64,000 bases of DNA from the NCBI GenBank assembly GCA_035440755.1, contig DAORND010000001.1, positions 62,001 through 126,000 on the forward strand, in the 5' to 3' direction. Shown here in pieces: positions 51,121 to 60,265 of this stretch (the first letter of the stretch is position 1; each line of letters starts with the position of its first letter). The notes beneath the pieces are model-generated. The model ran no database searches, was not told the DNA's origin, and saw only the letters and a list, made by a program, of their open reading frames with translations. Position numbers and translations under genes: made by a program. This DNA comes from Aquimonas sp002352135. Lineage in GTDB: Bacteria > Pseudomonadota > Gammaproteobacteria > Xanthomonadales > Xanthomonadaceae.

Positions 51121-51627
51121 TTACCAGAACCAGAACGGGTCGTAGCGCCAATACATTCCCACCGGTGGCAGGCGGCGTGGGTCGGTCGGCCGACGCTCAG
51201 GCCACAGATGAATCACCTCGGCCGCGACGCGCGGATAGCGGTAGTCGAAATTACTCACTTTGCGGGACTCGTAGTCGGCAATCCTACCCGTGACCGTAAT
51301 GTCGCGGCCCTCGGCAAACAGGGCGGGATCGTAGAATCCCTGTCGGCATGCGATGAAACGTCCCAGGCTTTCTTCGCGTTTGACCACCGGGCGCGCGGTG
51401 GGGGACAGGCTGCGCGAAAGCACCACGAAGCAGGTTTGTTGGGCATCGGCTTCAACAGCGATGATTTCGCCACCCCAACGCACCGCACTGCCCAGCGCGT
51501 CCTGCTGGCGCGCAAGATCGGCGCTGAGCGGTTCGAACTGGCCCTGCAATGGTTTCGGTGCTGTGGCACAACCGCCAGCAACCAGAATGGACAGCGCGAC
51601 GAGCCATCGAACGGGTGTGGTGCGCAT
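51121..51627 (-). CDS. slp: Slp-family outer membrane lipoprotein
   Basis: A 168-aa lipoprotein with lipobox VAGGC (Cys about 20). The beta-rich body GSAVRWGGEII ... CFVVLSRSL ... VTGRIADYESRKVSNFDYRYPRV matches the Slp/YeaY family, starvation-inducible outer-membrane lipoproteins. It ends in a run of aromatics (YWRYDPFWFW). ATG 51627 has AGGAGC seven bases upstream. It lies 16 bases after tgpA on the same strand and may belong to that operon. Confidence 0.88.
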   Translation of the reverse strand: MRTTPVRWLVALSILVAGGCATAPKPLQGQFEPLSADLARQQDALGSAVRWGGEIIAVEADAQQTCFVVLSRSLSPTARPVVKREESLGRFIACRQGFYDPALFAEGRDITVTGRIADYESRKVSNFDYRYPRVAAEVIHLWPERRPTDPRRLPPVGMYWRYDPFWFW

Positions 51628-51643
51628 GGGAAGCTCCTGAGGA

Positions 51644-53617
51644 TCACGATTGACGAACTTGGAACCGCCTGAGGGCGAGGACGACGCGACGCTCCTCCTC
51701 GGCTCTTTCCGGGTCAGTGGCATCCTGACGTGCATAGCGTAGTCGCAGCACGCGTCCAATCAAATCACGAATTCGTGCCGCGTCGGCGGGGTGGCGTTGA
51801 GCTGCCTGTTCGGCCAGCTGCAGTTCGGTCTGACTGCCGGTTCGCGGCACACGCAGGCGCCGCGCAAATCGATCCAGTGCTCGGCTGAGTGCGGACCGTG
51901 CGTTGCGCTGGCTGCGTAGCAGTAGGGCGAAGGTGATCGCCAAACCGAGTGCTGTCGCCAGCCCGAGGACCAGCATCAGTTGCGCCAGACCGGTTTCGGC
52001 AAATCCGAGCCAGCTGAGGAAGCGTTGTTGTTTGGCTGCATTGAAGCCCAGTACCAGATCGTTCCAACTGCGACGCATCCAGTCGGCGACATGCAGCGTG
52101 GACTGCCACCACGTTGCCTCGGATTGCAGGCCATTCGAGGCATCCCGTCCGCCATCGCGAATCCGTTCTGCGGCGACCGCCGCCGTGGGGTCGATGCGCA
52201 CCCAGCCACGGTTCGGCAGCCAGACCTCGCTCCATGCATGGGCATCCGATTGGCGAACCAGCCAGTAGTCGCCCAGCGGGTTGTATTCGCCGCCCTGGTA
52301 GCCAGTGACAACGCGGGCGGGAATGCCCGCCATCCGCATCATCACCGTGAAGGCGGAGGAGAAATGCTCGCAATAGCCTTCCTGCGTGTCGAACAGGAAC
52401 TCGTCGATGCTGTGTTGCCCCAGTGGGCGTGGTGCAAGCGTGTAGTAGAACTCGCGGTTGAACCAGTTCAGTGCGCGCTGCACGATGGCGACGTCATCGA
52501 GTCCCTCGCTTCGCCACTGTTGGACTTCGAGCCAGGTGCGCGGGTTGTACTGCTGCGGGAGTTGCAGCATCCATTGCCGCATGGCGGCCTTCAACTCCGG
52601 CTCGAAGCGGTATTTCAGCGCCGACCGCATCCGATACTGGCTCACATGTGAGAGCGGCTTGCGACTGTGCAGGCCGCGATCCCAGCCCAGGCGCACATCG
52701 CTGGCGTCGCTGTCGGCTGGTGCGGCGTCGAGCACATCCAGACTCAGTATCCAGCGACGGTCCGTGGGCTCCTGGGTCAATTCGTACTCCACCAGCGCGT
52801 CGTCGGCCACCAGCGTGCCGGAGGGAATCTCGCGCAGACCGCGAAACAGGTTCCATTGCCGACCATCGAACTGGCTAAGGACCGGGCCGCGCCAGAACAG
52901 TTGCGATGGCTCTGGCGCAGCGTTGAAAAACTGCACGCGTAGCGCTGGGCTGTCGTCGGACATGAGCTGGGTCATGTCACCGGGGGCCATCGTTTCGCTC
53001 AGGCCAGTGCGCGCCTCCGCGTTGTTCGGAAGTCCCCAAAGCGGATTGGCAAGGCGCGGAAACAACAGGAAGCCCACCATCGCGAGGGGAATCGACATCG
53101 CAGTAAGTTTGAGAACCGCCTGAAGATGCTGGCGACGCGACCATGGCATTGCCCGCGGGTCGGGCAGTTCGAGTTGATTGACATGCATCAGCGCGGCCAG
53201 CGAAATCAGTGTGGCGATCACTGCCAGCAACAAAGTGACGGGTCCCTGGTCCTGCAGGAAGGCAGCCATCAGGGCGAAAAGGCTGAAGCTGACCAGGCTG
53301 CGCGCGTCGCGAAGCTGGTGGGTTTCCAGCAATTTCAACGCAAGCATGGTGGCTAACAAGCCTGCGCCCGTGTCGCGTCCGAGCCGGAAGCCGAAGGCAT
53401 ACAACACGAGTCCAGCGGTGCTCAGCGTCATCAGCAAGCGCAGCCAGGCCGGAATGCGCAGACCGCGCCAGCCAGCAACGCTGCCAATCAGGGCGAGCGA
53501 CCCCAGCAGCAGACTGACCCAGAACGGCAGCAGCAATCCGAGTGGCAACAACGCCGACAAAGCGGCACTCGCGCACCAGACAAAAGCTTCGCGATCGATG
53601 CGGGCGGCGGATTTCAT
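51644..53617 (-). CDS. tgpA: TgpA-type membrane transglutaminase/protease (DUF3488-transglutaminase-DUF4129)
   Basis: A 657-aa protein with five to six N-terminal membrane segments (DUF3488, about 1-190), a periplasmic transglutaminase-like domain and another membrane segment before a cytoplasmic DUF4129 tail. The triad is C416 (GYCEHFSSAF), H460 (DAHAWSEVW) and D476 (RIDPTAAV), with spacings of 44 and 16. TgpA is essential in Pseudomonas aeruginosa and thought to act on envelope proteins. It overlaps the DUF58 gene by ATGA; moxR lies upstream. Confidence 0.93.
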   Translation of the reverse strand: MKSAARIDREAFVWCASAALSALLPLGLLLPFWVSLLLGSLALIGSVAGWRGLRIPAWLRLLMTLSTAGLVLYAFGFRLGRDTGAGLLATMLALKLLETHQLRDARSLVSFSLFALMAAFLQDQGPVTLLLAVIATLISLAALMHVNQLELPDPRAMPWSRRQHLQAVLKLTAMSIPLAMVGFLLFPRLANPLWGLPNNAEARTGLSETMAPGDMTQLMSDDSPALRVQFFNAAPEPSQLFWRGPVLSQFDGRQWNLFRGLREIPSGTLVADDALVEYELTQEPTDRRWILSLDVLDAAPADSDASDVRLGWDRGLHSRKPLSHVSQYRMRSALKYRFEPELKAAMRQWMLQLPQQYNPRTWLEVQQWRSEGLDDVAIVQRALNWFNREFYYTLAPRPLGQHSIDEFLFDTQEGYCEHFSSAFTVMMRMAGIPARVVTGYQGGEYNPLGDYWLVRQSDAHAWSEVWLPNRGWVRIDPTAAVAAERIRDGGRDASNGLQSEATWWQSTLHVADWMRRSWNDLVLGFNAAKQQRFLSWLGFAETGLAQLMLVLGLATALGLAITFALLLRSQRNARSALSRALDRFARRLRVPRTGSQTELQLAEQAAQRHPADAARIRDLIGRVLRLRYARQDATDPERAEEERRVVLALRRFQVRQS

Positions 53618-54582
53618 GGCATCAGCGCCAGTTCGCGAAGGCAGGCATGCAGATGCGCTGGGCCGCGTGCCGGGCCAAGCGTGAGGTGCGGAAGTTCCAA
53701 CGTCGAGCGCAACGAACGGCGCTCAGCGTCGACGATCCAGCGCGCCATTCGGCTGATGCGCTGCTCGTTGGACAGTCCGTACAGTTGAGACCAGCGCAGG
53801 TGCACGTCGCCCAGCGTCGGCGTTTCGTACTCGCGGACGACGGCATGACCCACCTGCGCACTGCGCTTCCAGGCGATCAATCGCCAGGGGTCGCCCAGTT
53901 GATAGTCACGCAGGCCATGTACATCCTCGCTCGGGCCGCGCTGACGGCGCGGCGGACCGATCACACCATCCAGAGGCAGCGGCGGTGCGTTCTGTTCCAG
54001 TGCCGGATATACCAGACAGCGGGCTGCCGGGTGCAGCCAGCTCCAGATGCGGAAAACGCCGAGCGGATGTCGGGTCGATAGTCCCAGTCGTGGCAGACTG
54101 TGCCAGCCACGATGATGCGTGTTCTGCACGATCTCGACCTGAGCCCGGTTGTCCAGAATCTCGAACGGGAACTCGCGCGCGTCGAGACGCAGGCGCAGGC
54201 CGCGTCTAGTCCGTTCGCCGCCACTCCGCCATTGCAGCCTCCAGCGAATTGACTCACCTGCGTGGACCGACTCTGCGCTGACGCTTTCCAGTTGCAATCC
54301 GAGCAGGCTCAGCCATCCCGTCAGCAGGGCGGTGTGCATGATCGAGGCGATCAGAAACGTCAGCATCAGCGCGGGGTTGTTGTTGTAGTTCAATGCACCG
54401 AGCAACATGCCGAACAACAGGGCGCTGAGGAACAAACCGTAGCGAGTCGGCAGGACGTATAGACGCCGTCGATGAATGATGATCGGAAGCTCTTCTTCTG
54501 CGCGCAGGCGAGTCAATGCAGGTAGGCGATTTTCGGCCCACGCGGTGATTCTGCGCCGAGTTGCCTGCAGGCGCGTCCGCAT
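53614..54582 (-). CDS. DUF58-domain protein
   Basis: A 322-aa protein with two N-terminal membrane segments (about 48-90, LFLSALLFGMLLGALNYN) and a C-terminal DUF58/von Willebrand-like region carrying the usual GPSEDVHGLRDYQLGDPWRLIAWKRSAQ motif. These proteins are always found with MoxR ATPases and often with transglutaminase-like proteins, as here, and are thought to act in assembly or maturation of envelope complexes. It overlaps tgpA by four bases, and its start shares one base with the moxR stop (TGATG). Confidence 0.92.
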   Translation of the reverse strand: MRTRLQATRRRITAWAENRLPALTRLRAEEELPIIIHRRRLYVLPTRYGLFLSALLFGMLLGALNYNNNPALMLTFLIASIMHTALLTGWLSLLGLQLESVSAESVHAGESIRWRLQWRSGGERTRRGLRLRLDAREFPFEILDNRAQVEIVQNTHHRGWHSLPRLGLSTRHPLGVFRIWSWLHPAARCLVYPALEQNAPPLPLDGVIGPPRRQRGPSEDVHGLRDYQLGDPWRLIAWKRSAQVGHAVVREYETPTLGDVHLRWSQLYGLSNEQRISRMARWIVDAERRSLRSTLELPHLTLGPARGPAHLHACLRELALMP

Positions 54583-55553
54583 CAGTCCACAGCGACCACG
54601 GCGAGGATTTTCAACGCCAGCGCATCGCGGTCTCCGGCGTCGACCTGGGTCACCAGACGATGACTCGCTACCGCAGTGAAGACGTATTGGACATCGTCCG
54701 GTAGCACGTGATTTCGGCCACGTAGCAGGGCCATCGCGCGCGCAACTTGCAGCAGGGCCAGTCCCGCGCGTGGCGACAATCCGGCCTGCACGCCCGGATG
54801 GCGACGGCTTTCTGCCAGCAATCGTTGTACGTAGGCGATCAGGTCGGCGCTGGCATGAATGGCTGTCGCGCGCTGCCGCAACTGCAGCACATCCTGCGTG
54901 CTGAACACGGCTTGCGTGTGGGAAATCAGTTGGCGACGATCTTCGCCTGCCAGCATGGCGCGTTCGGCTGCGGCGTCCGGATAGCCCATCGACAGACGAA
55001 GAAGGAAGCGATCCAACTGCGAATCCGGCAATGCAAAGGTGCCGGCCAGGTCAACCGGATTCTGGGTAGCGATTACGAAGAACGGATCGGGCAGGGCATG
55101 GCTGTGGCTGTCGATGCTGACCTGTTGCTCGGCCATGGCTTCGAGCAAGGCGCTTTGGGTGCGCGGCGGCGCACGATTGATCTCGTCCGCCAACAGCAAT
55201 TGCGTGAAAACCGGGCCGGGATGAAAGCGAAAGCTCTGCGCATTGGCCTCATAGACAGACACACCAAGAATGTCCGATGGCAGCAGATCGGCGGTGAACT
55301 GCAGGCGCTGGAAGCTCAGTCCCAAGGTGGCTGCCATGGCGCGCGCCAAGGTTGTCTTGCCCAGGCCGGGCAGGTCCTCGATCAACAGATGACCGCCTGC
55401 CAGCACACAGGCAAAGGCCAGTTCGACTTCTTTCGGCTTGCCGAGGACCAGCGCGTTGACCTGCGCAATCGCTCGCTGCAGCGCTTGCGACAGCGAATCG
55501 GTCGAGGCGGCGGTTTTCGCATCAGGTAGCATCGCACTCATCATGAGTTCCAT
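54582..55553 (-). CDS. MoxR-family AAA+ ATPase
   Basis: A 323-aa AAA+ ATPase. Walker A is DLPGLGKTTLA, Walker B LLLADEINR, sensor 1 IATQNP and the arginine-finger region LDRFLLRL; the C-terminal lid is LSPRAGLALLQVARAMALLRGR. MoxR proteins act as chaperones for partner DUF58/VWA proteins, here encoded immediately downstream. Start 55553 is one of three close in-frame ATGs (also 55544, 55541). It is divergent from the glycosyltransferase gene, so the operon promoter lies in about 60 bases. Confidence 0.94.
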   Translation of the reverse strand: MELMMSAMLPDAKTAASTDSLSQALQRAIAQVNALVLGKPKEVELAFACVLAGGHLLIEDLPGLGKTTLARAMAATLGLSFQRLQFTADLLPSDILGVSVYEANAQSFRFHPGPVFTQLLLADEINRAPPRTQSALLEAMAEQQVSIDSHSHALPDPFFVIATQNPVDLAGTFALPDSQLDRFLLRLSMGYPDAAAERAMLAGEDRRQLISHTQAVFSTQDVLQLRQRATAIHASADLIAYVQRLLAESRRHPGVQAGLSPRAGLALLQVARAMALLRGRNHVLPDDVQYVFTAVASHRLVTQVDAGDRDALALKILAVVAVD

Positions 55554-55611
55554 TCATCAGGCAAACGCGTGTCCCGCAGTCTAGCAATCCCGACCCGAGT
55601 CCCCGCGCATC

Positions 55612-57444
55612 ATGCCGATGGCGATGTCGGCAATGAGTGACTGGCGTCGCGTCTTCCTGCTCGTCTGGTTGGTCAGTGCGGGCTTGCGACTGGCATGGGC
55701 GCTGGGTGTTCCCGTGTTCGGCGACGAAGCCTTCTACGCGTGGGAGGCACGGCATCTGGCGTGGGCGTATTCCGACCTGCCTGGGCTGACCGCCTGGCTG
55801 ATTGCGCTGGGAACGGCCCTGTTTGGAAAGACGCTACTGGGGTTGCGCATTGGCGCGCTGTTGCTGGGGCTCGCCCTGCCTTGGGTCCTGCTGCGGATTG
55901 CCGATGCGCTTGGGCGTTCCGATGTCCGCTACCAGACGGGCGTGCTTGCCACGGTTTTGCCATTGTTGCTTGGCAATGGTGTGTTGGCCTTGCCAGAGCC
56001 CTCATTGCTGCTCGCCGCCATGTTGTCCTTGTGGGGTGGGCTGCGACTCCTGCAGCAACGCAGTCACGCAGCGCTGGTCATTTTTGCGGCGGGTCTGGTG
56101 GTCGGGGCGTTTTCGCACTATCGATTCGCACCAGTCATTGCGGCGGGCGCGGTCGGCGTGCTGGCGAGTGTGCAGGGACGAGCCTTGCTTCGTTGGCCGC
56201 CATTATGGGTGGCCTTGATCTTGGGTGCGGCGGCCTGGCTGCCATTGTGGTGGGTCAATGCGGATCAGTCCGGCGCGGGTCTGCGGTTCCAGTTGGTTGA
56301 ACGGCATCCGTGGCGCTGGCATTGGGATGGATTGTGGTATCCGGTGATCCAGGCATTGGTGACGACCCCGCTGGTATGGATCGGTCTGTGGCTTGGTATC
56401 GGCCGTGTTCGCTGGTGTGATCGCGGGGCGCCGCAGCGCCTGCTCTTGGCGGCGGCACTGATTCCCATGGCGGGCTATGGACTGCTCGGCATGTTCGCTG
56501 ACAACGAGCGCGTGTCGTTCCATTGGCCCTTGGTGGGCTATCTGGCGGCACTGCCCCTGTTCGCAGCACTGTGGGTGGATGGCAAGGTGCGCTGGTATCG
56601 CGCGATGTGGTTGAGCCTGTCGTTTGGCACCTTGTTGGCGGGTGCTTGGATGACCGTATTGGCGAACTCGGATGGGCGCAGCGCTATGGCGCGATGGGGA
56701 ACGCTCGCTGACAACTTTTCCGGCTGGACGGAAGTGGCTTCCTGGATCCAGTCGATCCCGCCAACAGAGACGCGGCCCGCGCGTTTGATTGCGGATAATT
56801 TCATGCTGGCCGCGCAGCTGGGTTGGGCCTTGCCGGAGGAGCCACCCGTTTGGGTGCTTGATCATCCGCTCAATCACAAGCACGGACGTGCGGCGCAATT
56901 GCAGACGTGGGGCATTGACGAAGAAGCGTTGCTGCGAGAGCCACCTGCCGAAAGCCTGTTGGTTGTCGAAGAGACCGCACTCAAGCTCAAGGATCGTCTG
57001 GCATGGCAGCATCGCTTGTGCTCCCGGTTCCCCGGTCTGCGCTGGATTGACGAACTTCAGGTGAACCGAGGTCACAAGCGTTTTTTGATGTTCCGCTGGG
57101 TGCCTGGCGCAGCGGATCAGTGCTCCTTTGCGCCACTGCTCTATTTCGATCAGGACACTGGCCAGCCGGATGGACAGGCACGACTTCTGGGCTGGGCGAT
57201 TGCCGATGGTGTTGGTGTGCAAAGTGTTGCACTGGTGCGCGGTGATCAAGTGCTTGCTGAGGCGCGCTACGGCACGCTGCTGGAAGGGGTACAGGCTCAG
57301 TGGCCGTATTCCACCGATCCGATGCATCCCTATGTCGGTTTTGAGCTGTTGTTGCCAAAGGGGTTGGACTTGGATGACGCAGCCCTGCGTCTACGCGTTA
57401 CAAGCCGAAACGAACGCCATCGGGACTTTCCCCTGCGCGGATGA
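55612..57444 (+). CDS. Membrane glycosyltransferase of the GT39/ArnT-like type
   Basis: A 610-aa inner-membrane protein with about 10-12 hydrophobic segments in the first 370 residues. The first periplasmic loop has the DE signature of polyprenyl-phosphate-sugar glycosyltransferases (FGDEAFYAWEARHLAW, then DLPGLTAWLIALGTALFG). A soluble C-terminal region of about 240 residues follows. Relatives move a sugar from a lipid carrier to lipid A, proteins or glycans on the periplasmic side; the acceptor is unknown here. The first codons contain several Met (55612, 55621, 55630), so the exact start is uncertain. Confidence 0.8.
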   Translation: MPMAMSAMSDWRRVFLLVWLVSAGLRLAWALGVPVFGDEAFYAWEARHLAWAYSDLPGLTAWLIALGTALFGKTLLGLRIGALLLGLALPWVLLRIADALGRSDVRYQTGVLATVLPLLLGNGVLALPEPSLLLAAMLSLWGGLRLLQQRSHAALVIFAAGLVVGAFSHYRFAPVIAAGAVGVLASVQGRALLRWPPLWVALILGAAAWLPLWWVNADQSGAGLRFQLVERHPWRWHWDGLWYPVIQALVTTPLVWIGLWLGIGRVRWCDRGAPQRLLLAAALIPMAGYGLLGMFADNERVSFHWPLVGYLAALPLFAALWVDGKVRWYRAMWLSLSFGTLLAGAWMTVLANSDGRSAMARWGTLADNFSGWTEVASWIQSIPPTETRPARLIADNFMLAAQLGWALPEEPPVWVLDHPLNHKHGRAAQLQTWGIDEEALLREPPAESLLVVEETALKLKDRLAWQHRLCSRFPGLRWIDELQVNRGHKRFLMFRWVPGAADQCSFAPLLYFDQDTGQPDGQARLLGWAIADGVGVQSVALVRGDQVLAEARYGTLLEGVQAQWPYSTDPMHPYVGFELLLPKGLDLDDAALRLRVTSRNERHRDFPLRG

Positions 57445-57460
57445 TCGGGCGCTTTTCCCT

Positions 57461-57943
57461 TCAGTTTGACGGCACGGTGCGACGCAGGCTGGCGGGTTCG
57501 CGCGCTGCCTGCTCCAGCGCGGATTCCGTCAACTGCCGCAGTTCCTCACCTGCCATTTCCAGCCTGAGCAATTGGGCCGCGACCGGCTGACGCGCACGCT
57601 CCAGTGCTGCCACCGCTTTCTGCAGCTCGGCAAGACTGGCTGCGGAGGCGTGACGAGAGATCCACAGACGATGTTCCAGCAAGTCGCGCAGGGCGTTCTG
57701 CACCCCTTGCGGGTTCTGCAGTGAGGCCTGCGCCTCGCCATTGATGTCGGACGGGAGACGGTCGACCAGCGCCTGCATGGCGACCATCTGGTCGCGCGTT
57801 CGATGCAATAGCTGTTCAAAGTCGTCTGCGGCTTGCAGCAGTGCCAGCATGGCCCGCTGCCGGCGGGCAAGTCGTATGAACGGAATGCTGGCAACCAGCA
57901 TCACCAGAAGTAGCGCGAGCACGACAGCAAGCAGGACAGTCAA
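57461..57943 (-). CDS. Small membrane-anchored coiled-coil protein, unknown function
   Basis: A 160-aa protein with one N-terminal membrane segment (about 2-24, VLLAVVLALLLVMLVASIPFI) and a long helical remainder with heptad-like Leu/Ala/Gln patterns. The start is TTG 57943, supported by GAGG five bases upstream; no ATG is available nearby. It converges with the glycosyltransferase and is divergent from yceD. I recognise no family. Confidence 0.6.
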   Translation of the reverse strand: MTVLLAVVLALLLVMLVASIPFIRLARRQRAMLALLQAADDFEQLLHRTRDQMVAMQALVDRLPSDINGEAQASLQNPQGVQNALRDLLEHRLWISRHASAASLAELQKAVAALERARQPVAAQLLRLEMAGEELRQLTESALEQAAREPASLRRTVPSN

Positions 57944-58014
57944 GGCGACCTCATTGCAATGAGCGGGGGCAGTTTAGAGCGCGCGAACATGGTGATCGAA
58001 GACGTCTGACTGGA

Positions 58015-58044
58015 TTGACGATAGCAGGTATTCACTCGTATCAT
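58015..58044 (+). promoter_or_regulatory. Sigma-70 promoter of yceD-rpmF
   Basis: TTGACG (58015-58020), 18 bases, TATCAT (58039-58044): five-of-six matches at both boxes. The predicted transcription start is about 58051, three bases before the yceD ATG. Confidence 0.6.
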
Positions 58045-58053
58045 GCCGCGCTT

Positions 58054-58599
58054 ATGTCTACAAGCCTGCCAGATGCGGTTGATGTGACTCGCATGGTGTC
58101 AGGGCGACGTTCGTTCGAAGGCGAGCTGCCGCTGGCGCGTTTTGCGCGGCTGCGGGAGTCGCTGGTCAGCAGTGATGGACAGTGTGCCTACCGGCTTGAG
58201 TTCGGTACCGATGCGCTGGGAATTCAGTACCTGCAGATCAACGCGACAGCAACGGTGATGCTTCAGTGTCAGCGCACACTGGAACCGTTTCCGTTGCCGC
58301 TGGCGGTCGAGCAACGACTGGGTTTCATCCGGCGCGAAGCCGATGAATCCGGATTGCCCGACGAGTACGAGCCGCTGCTGATGCCGGAAGACCGGCAACT
58401 GCACTTGGCGGAATTGATCGAGGACGAGTTGATTCTGTCCTTGCCCTTGGTTCCGGTCAGTGCCGGCGTTGAGCAAGTGGACTCAGAGGAAGACGCCGTC
58501 GTGTATTCGACGGGTGAAGTGGATATGGGCGAGAGCAATTCCGCGTCGTCCAAGCAAGCGTTTGCGGCCTTGGCCGCACTCAAGAAAACACCGAGTTAG
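58054..58599 (+). CDS. yceD: YceD/DUF177 protein
   Basis: A 181-aa DUF177 protein; the family is linked to 23S rRNA accumulation and nearly always precedes rpmF. Landmarks are VMLQCQRTLEPFPLPL (one of the usual cysteines), LPDEYEPLLM, LAELIEDELILSLPLVP and the C-terminal FAALAALKK. The start at 58054 matches the E. coli protein in length. rpmF starts 13 bases after the stop. The promoter is unusually close (see separate entry). Confidence 0.9.
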   Translation: MSTSLPDAVDVTRMVSGRRSFEGELPLARFARLRESLVSSDGQCAYRLEFGTDALGIQYLQINATATVMLQCQRTLEPFPLPLAVEQRLGFIRREADESGLPDEYEPLLMPEDRQLHLAELIEDELILSLPLVPVSAGVEQVDSEEDAVVYSTGEVDMGESNSASSKQAFAALAALKKTPS

Positions 58600-58612
58600 T
58601 TGGAGAAGCCCA

Positions 58613-58807
58613 ATGGCCGTTCAGAAAAGCCGCAAGACCCCCTCACGCCGTGGCATGCGCCGTTCGCATGACGCACTGACCGCCAAGCAGTTGGCGACCG
58701 ATCCGACCACCGGTGAAACCCACCTGCGTCACCACATCACCAAAGACGGCTACTATCGTGGTCGCAAGGTGATCGAAGTGAAGTCAGCGGCGGTTGACGT
58801 CGAGTAA
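58613..58807 (+). CDS. rpmF: 50S ribosomal protein L32
   Basis: A 64-aa ribosomal protein starting MAVQKSRKTPSRRGMRRSHD, the standard bL32 N-terminus. It is of the zinc-free type as it has no cysteine pair. GGAG lies eight bases before the ATG. It is cotranscribed with yceD and followed by a terminator before fabH. Confidence 0.98.
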   Translation: MAVQKSRKTPSRRGMRRSHDALTAKQLATDPTTGETHLRHHITKDGYYRGRKVIEVKSAAVDVE

Positions 58808-58861
58808 TCTGCCGGGAGCGCGGCGCGCGCCACACCGTTCTTCGGCGGCAGGGTGGTTGAG

Positions 58862-58892
58862 ACGGCGGGCTTCGATGCCCGCCGTTTTCATT
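58862..58892 (+). terminator. Terminator after rpmF
   Basis: A perfect 9-bp stem ACGGCGGGC/GCCCGCCGT (58862-58870 with 58877-58885) with a six-base loop, followed by TTTCATTT. It separates yceD-rpmF from the fab genes or attenuates read-through. Confidence 0.75.
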
Positions 58893-58937
58893 TCAGCGAG
58901 CGTGCAGACATAGCACGCCTTTCAACGGGAGTTCGTC

Positions 58938-59906
58938 ATGATCTATTCGCGCATCCTGGGCACCGGCAGCTACCTGCCGGAACGCGTGTTGACCAACGCC
59001 GAGTTGGAAGCCCGTGTGCAGACCACGGACGAATGGATTCGCGAACGAACCGGTATACGCCAACGCCACATCGCTGCCGAAGGTGAAACCACCTGCGATA
59101 TCTCCTACCACGCAGCGCTGAAGGCGCTGGAGGCGGCGGGTGTGCAAGGCAATGAAATCGATCTGGTGATCCTCGGCACCACCACACCCGACATCGTATT
59201 TCCTTCCACGGCCTGCCTGCTGCAGCACCGCATCGGTGCTAACGGCTGCGCGGCATTCGATGTCAACGCGGCCTGCTCAGGCTTCATGTATGCCTTGGGA
59301 ATTGCCGACAAGTTCATCCGCAGCGGTGCAGCCAAGAAAGCGTTGGTGGTGGGTGCTGAAACGATTTCGCGCGTGGTGGATTGGAACGACCGCACAACCT
59401 GCGTCCTGTTCGGCGATGGCGCGGGTGCCGTGGTGCTTGGCGCCTCGGAAGAACCGGGAATCCTCGGAACCCACATGCACGCCGATGGCGGGCACCGTGA
59501 ACTGCTCTACACGCCAGTGGGTATTTCTGCTGGATTTACCGACGGGCCGAACCATGGGATGGCCATCCACATGGCGGGCAACGAAGTCTTCAAGGTCGCC
59601 GTCAAGACCTTGGACGCCGTCGTCGAGGAAACACTGACAACGCATGGCATCGACAAATCCCAGCTCGACTGGCTGATCCCGCATCAGGCCAATCTGCGCA
59701 TCATCACTGCAACCGCAAAGCGTCTCGACATGCCGATGGATCGGGTCATCGTGACGGTAGATCGCCACGGCAATACCTCGGCGGCGTCGGTGCCGCTGGC
59801 CTTGGATGAGGCAGTCCGATCCGGTCGCGTCAAGCGTGGCGAACTGGTGTTGATGGAAGCCTTCGGTGGCGGCTTCACCTGGGCCTCGGCATTGATGCGC
59901 TACTGA
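58938..59906 (+). CDS. fabH: Beta-ketoacyl-ACP synthase III
   Basis: A 322-aa condensing enzyme starting fatty-acid synthesis from acetyl-CoA and malonyl-ACP. The triad is C113 (AACSGF), H249 (PHQAN) and N279 (HGNTSA). The N-terminus ILGTGSYLPERVLTN and GGGFTWAS near the end are typical. It is the first gene of the fab cluster; plsX, usually between rpmF and fabH, is absent. A DUF952 gene follows five bases later. Confidence 0.97.
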   Translation: MIYSRILGTGSYLPERVLTNAELEARVQTTDEWIRERTGIRQRHIAAEGETTCDISYHAALKALEAAGVQGNEIDLVILGTTTPDIVFPSTACLLQHRIGANGCAAFDVNAACSGFMYALGIADKFIRSGAAKKALVVGAETISRVVDWNDRTTCVLFGDGAGAVVLGASEEPGILGTHMHADGGHRELLYTPVGISAGFTDGPNHGMAIHMAGNEVFKVAVKTLDAVVEETLTTHGIDKSQLDWLIPHQANLRIITATAKRLDMPMDRVIVTVDRHGNTSAASVPLALDEAVRSGRVKRGELVLMEAFGGGFTWASALMRY

Positions 59907-59911
59907 GTCAA

Positions 59912-60265
59912 GTGCGCGATTTCGCCTACAAGGTTTTGCCGCAATCAGACTGGAATGCAGCCTGTGCCGAAGGGCGCTTCGTGGGATCTCCAGTCGATCT
60001 TCTCGATGGCTATATCCACCTGTCGACGCGTGAGACCTTGCCCGAGACCCTGCGCAAGTATTTCGCTGGTCAAGCGGATCTTTGTCTGATCGAGTTCGAT
60101 GCCGCGGAACTCGGCGACGCGTTGCGCTGGGAGCCAGCCCGCGGCGGCCAGTTGTTCCCGCACATGTACACCCCCTTGCGAACGGATCTGGCGCGACGTA
60201 CGTGGCAGTTGCAATGGGATGGCGACGCGGGGTTCGCACTTCCGGAAGCCGTGCTCGCTGGCTAA
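59912..60265 (+). CDS. DUF952 protein
   Basis: A 117-aa protein with the DUF952 signature: YKVLPQSDWNAACAEGRFVGSPVDLLDGYIHLS in part, then LIEFDAAELGDALRWEPARGGQLFPHMY. The fold resembles small ligand-binding or ADP-ribose-related domains but no activity is established. The start is GTG 59912, five bases after fabH, so it is probably cotranscribed. Its place between fabH and fabD is unusual. Confidence 0.85.
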   Translation: MRDFAYKVLPQSDWNAACAEGRFVGSPVDLLDGYIHLSTRETLPETLRKYFAGQADLCLIEFDAAELGDALRWEPARGGQLFPHMYTPLRTDLARRTWQLQWDGDAGFALPEAVLAG

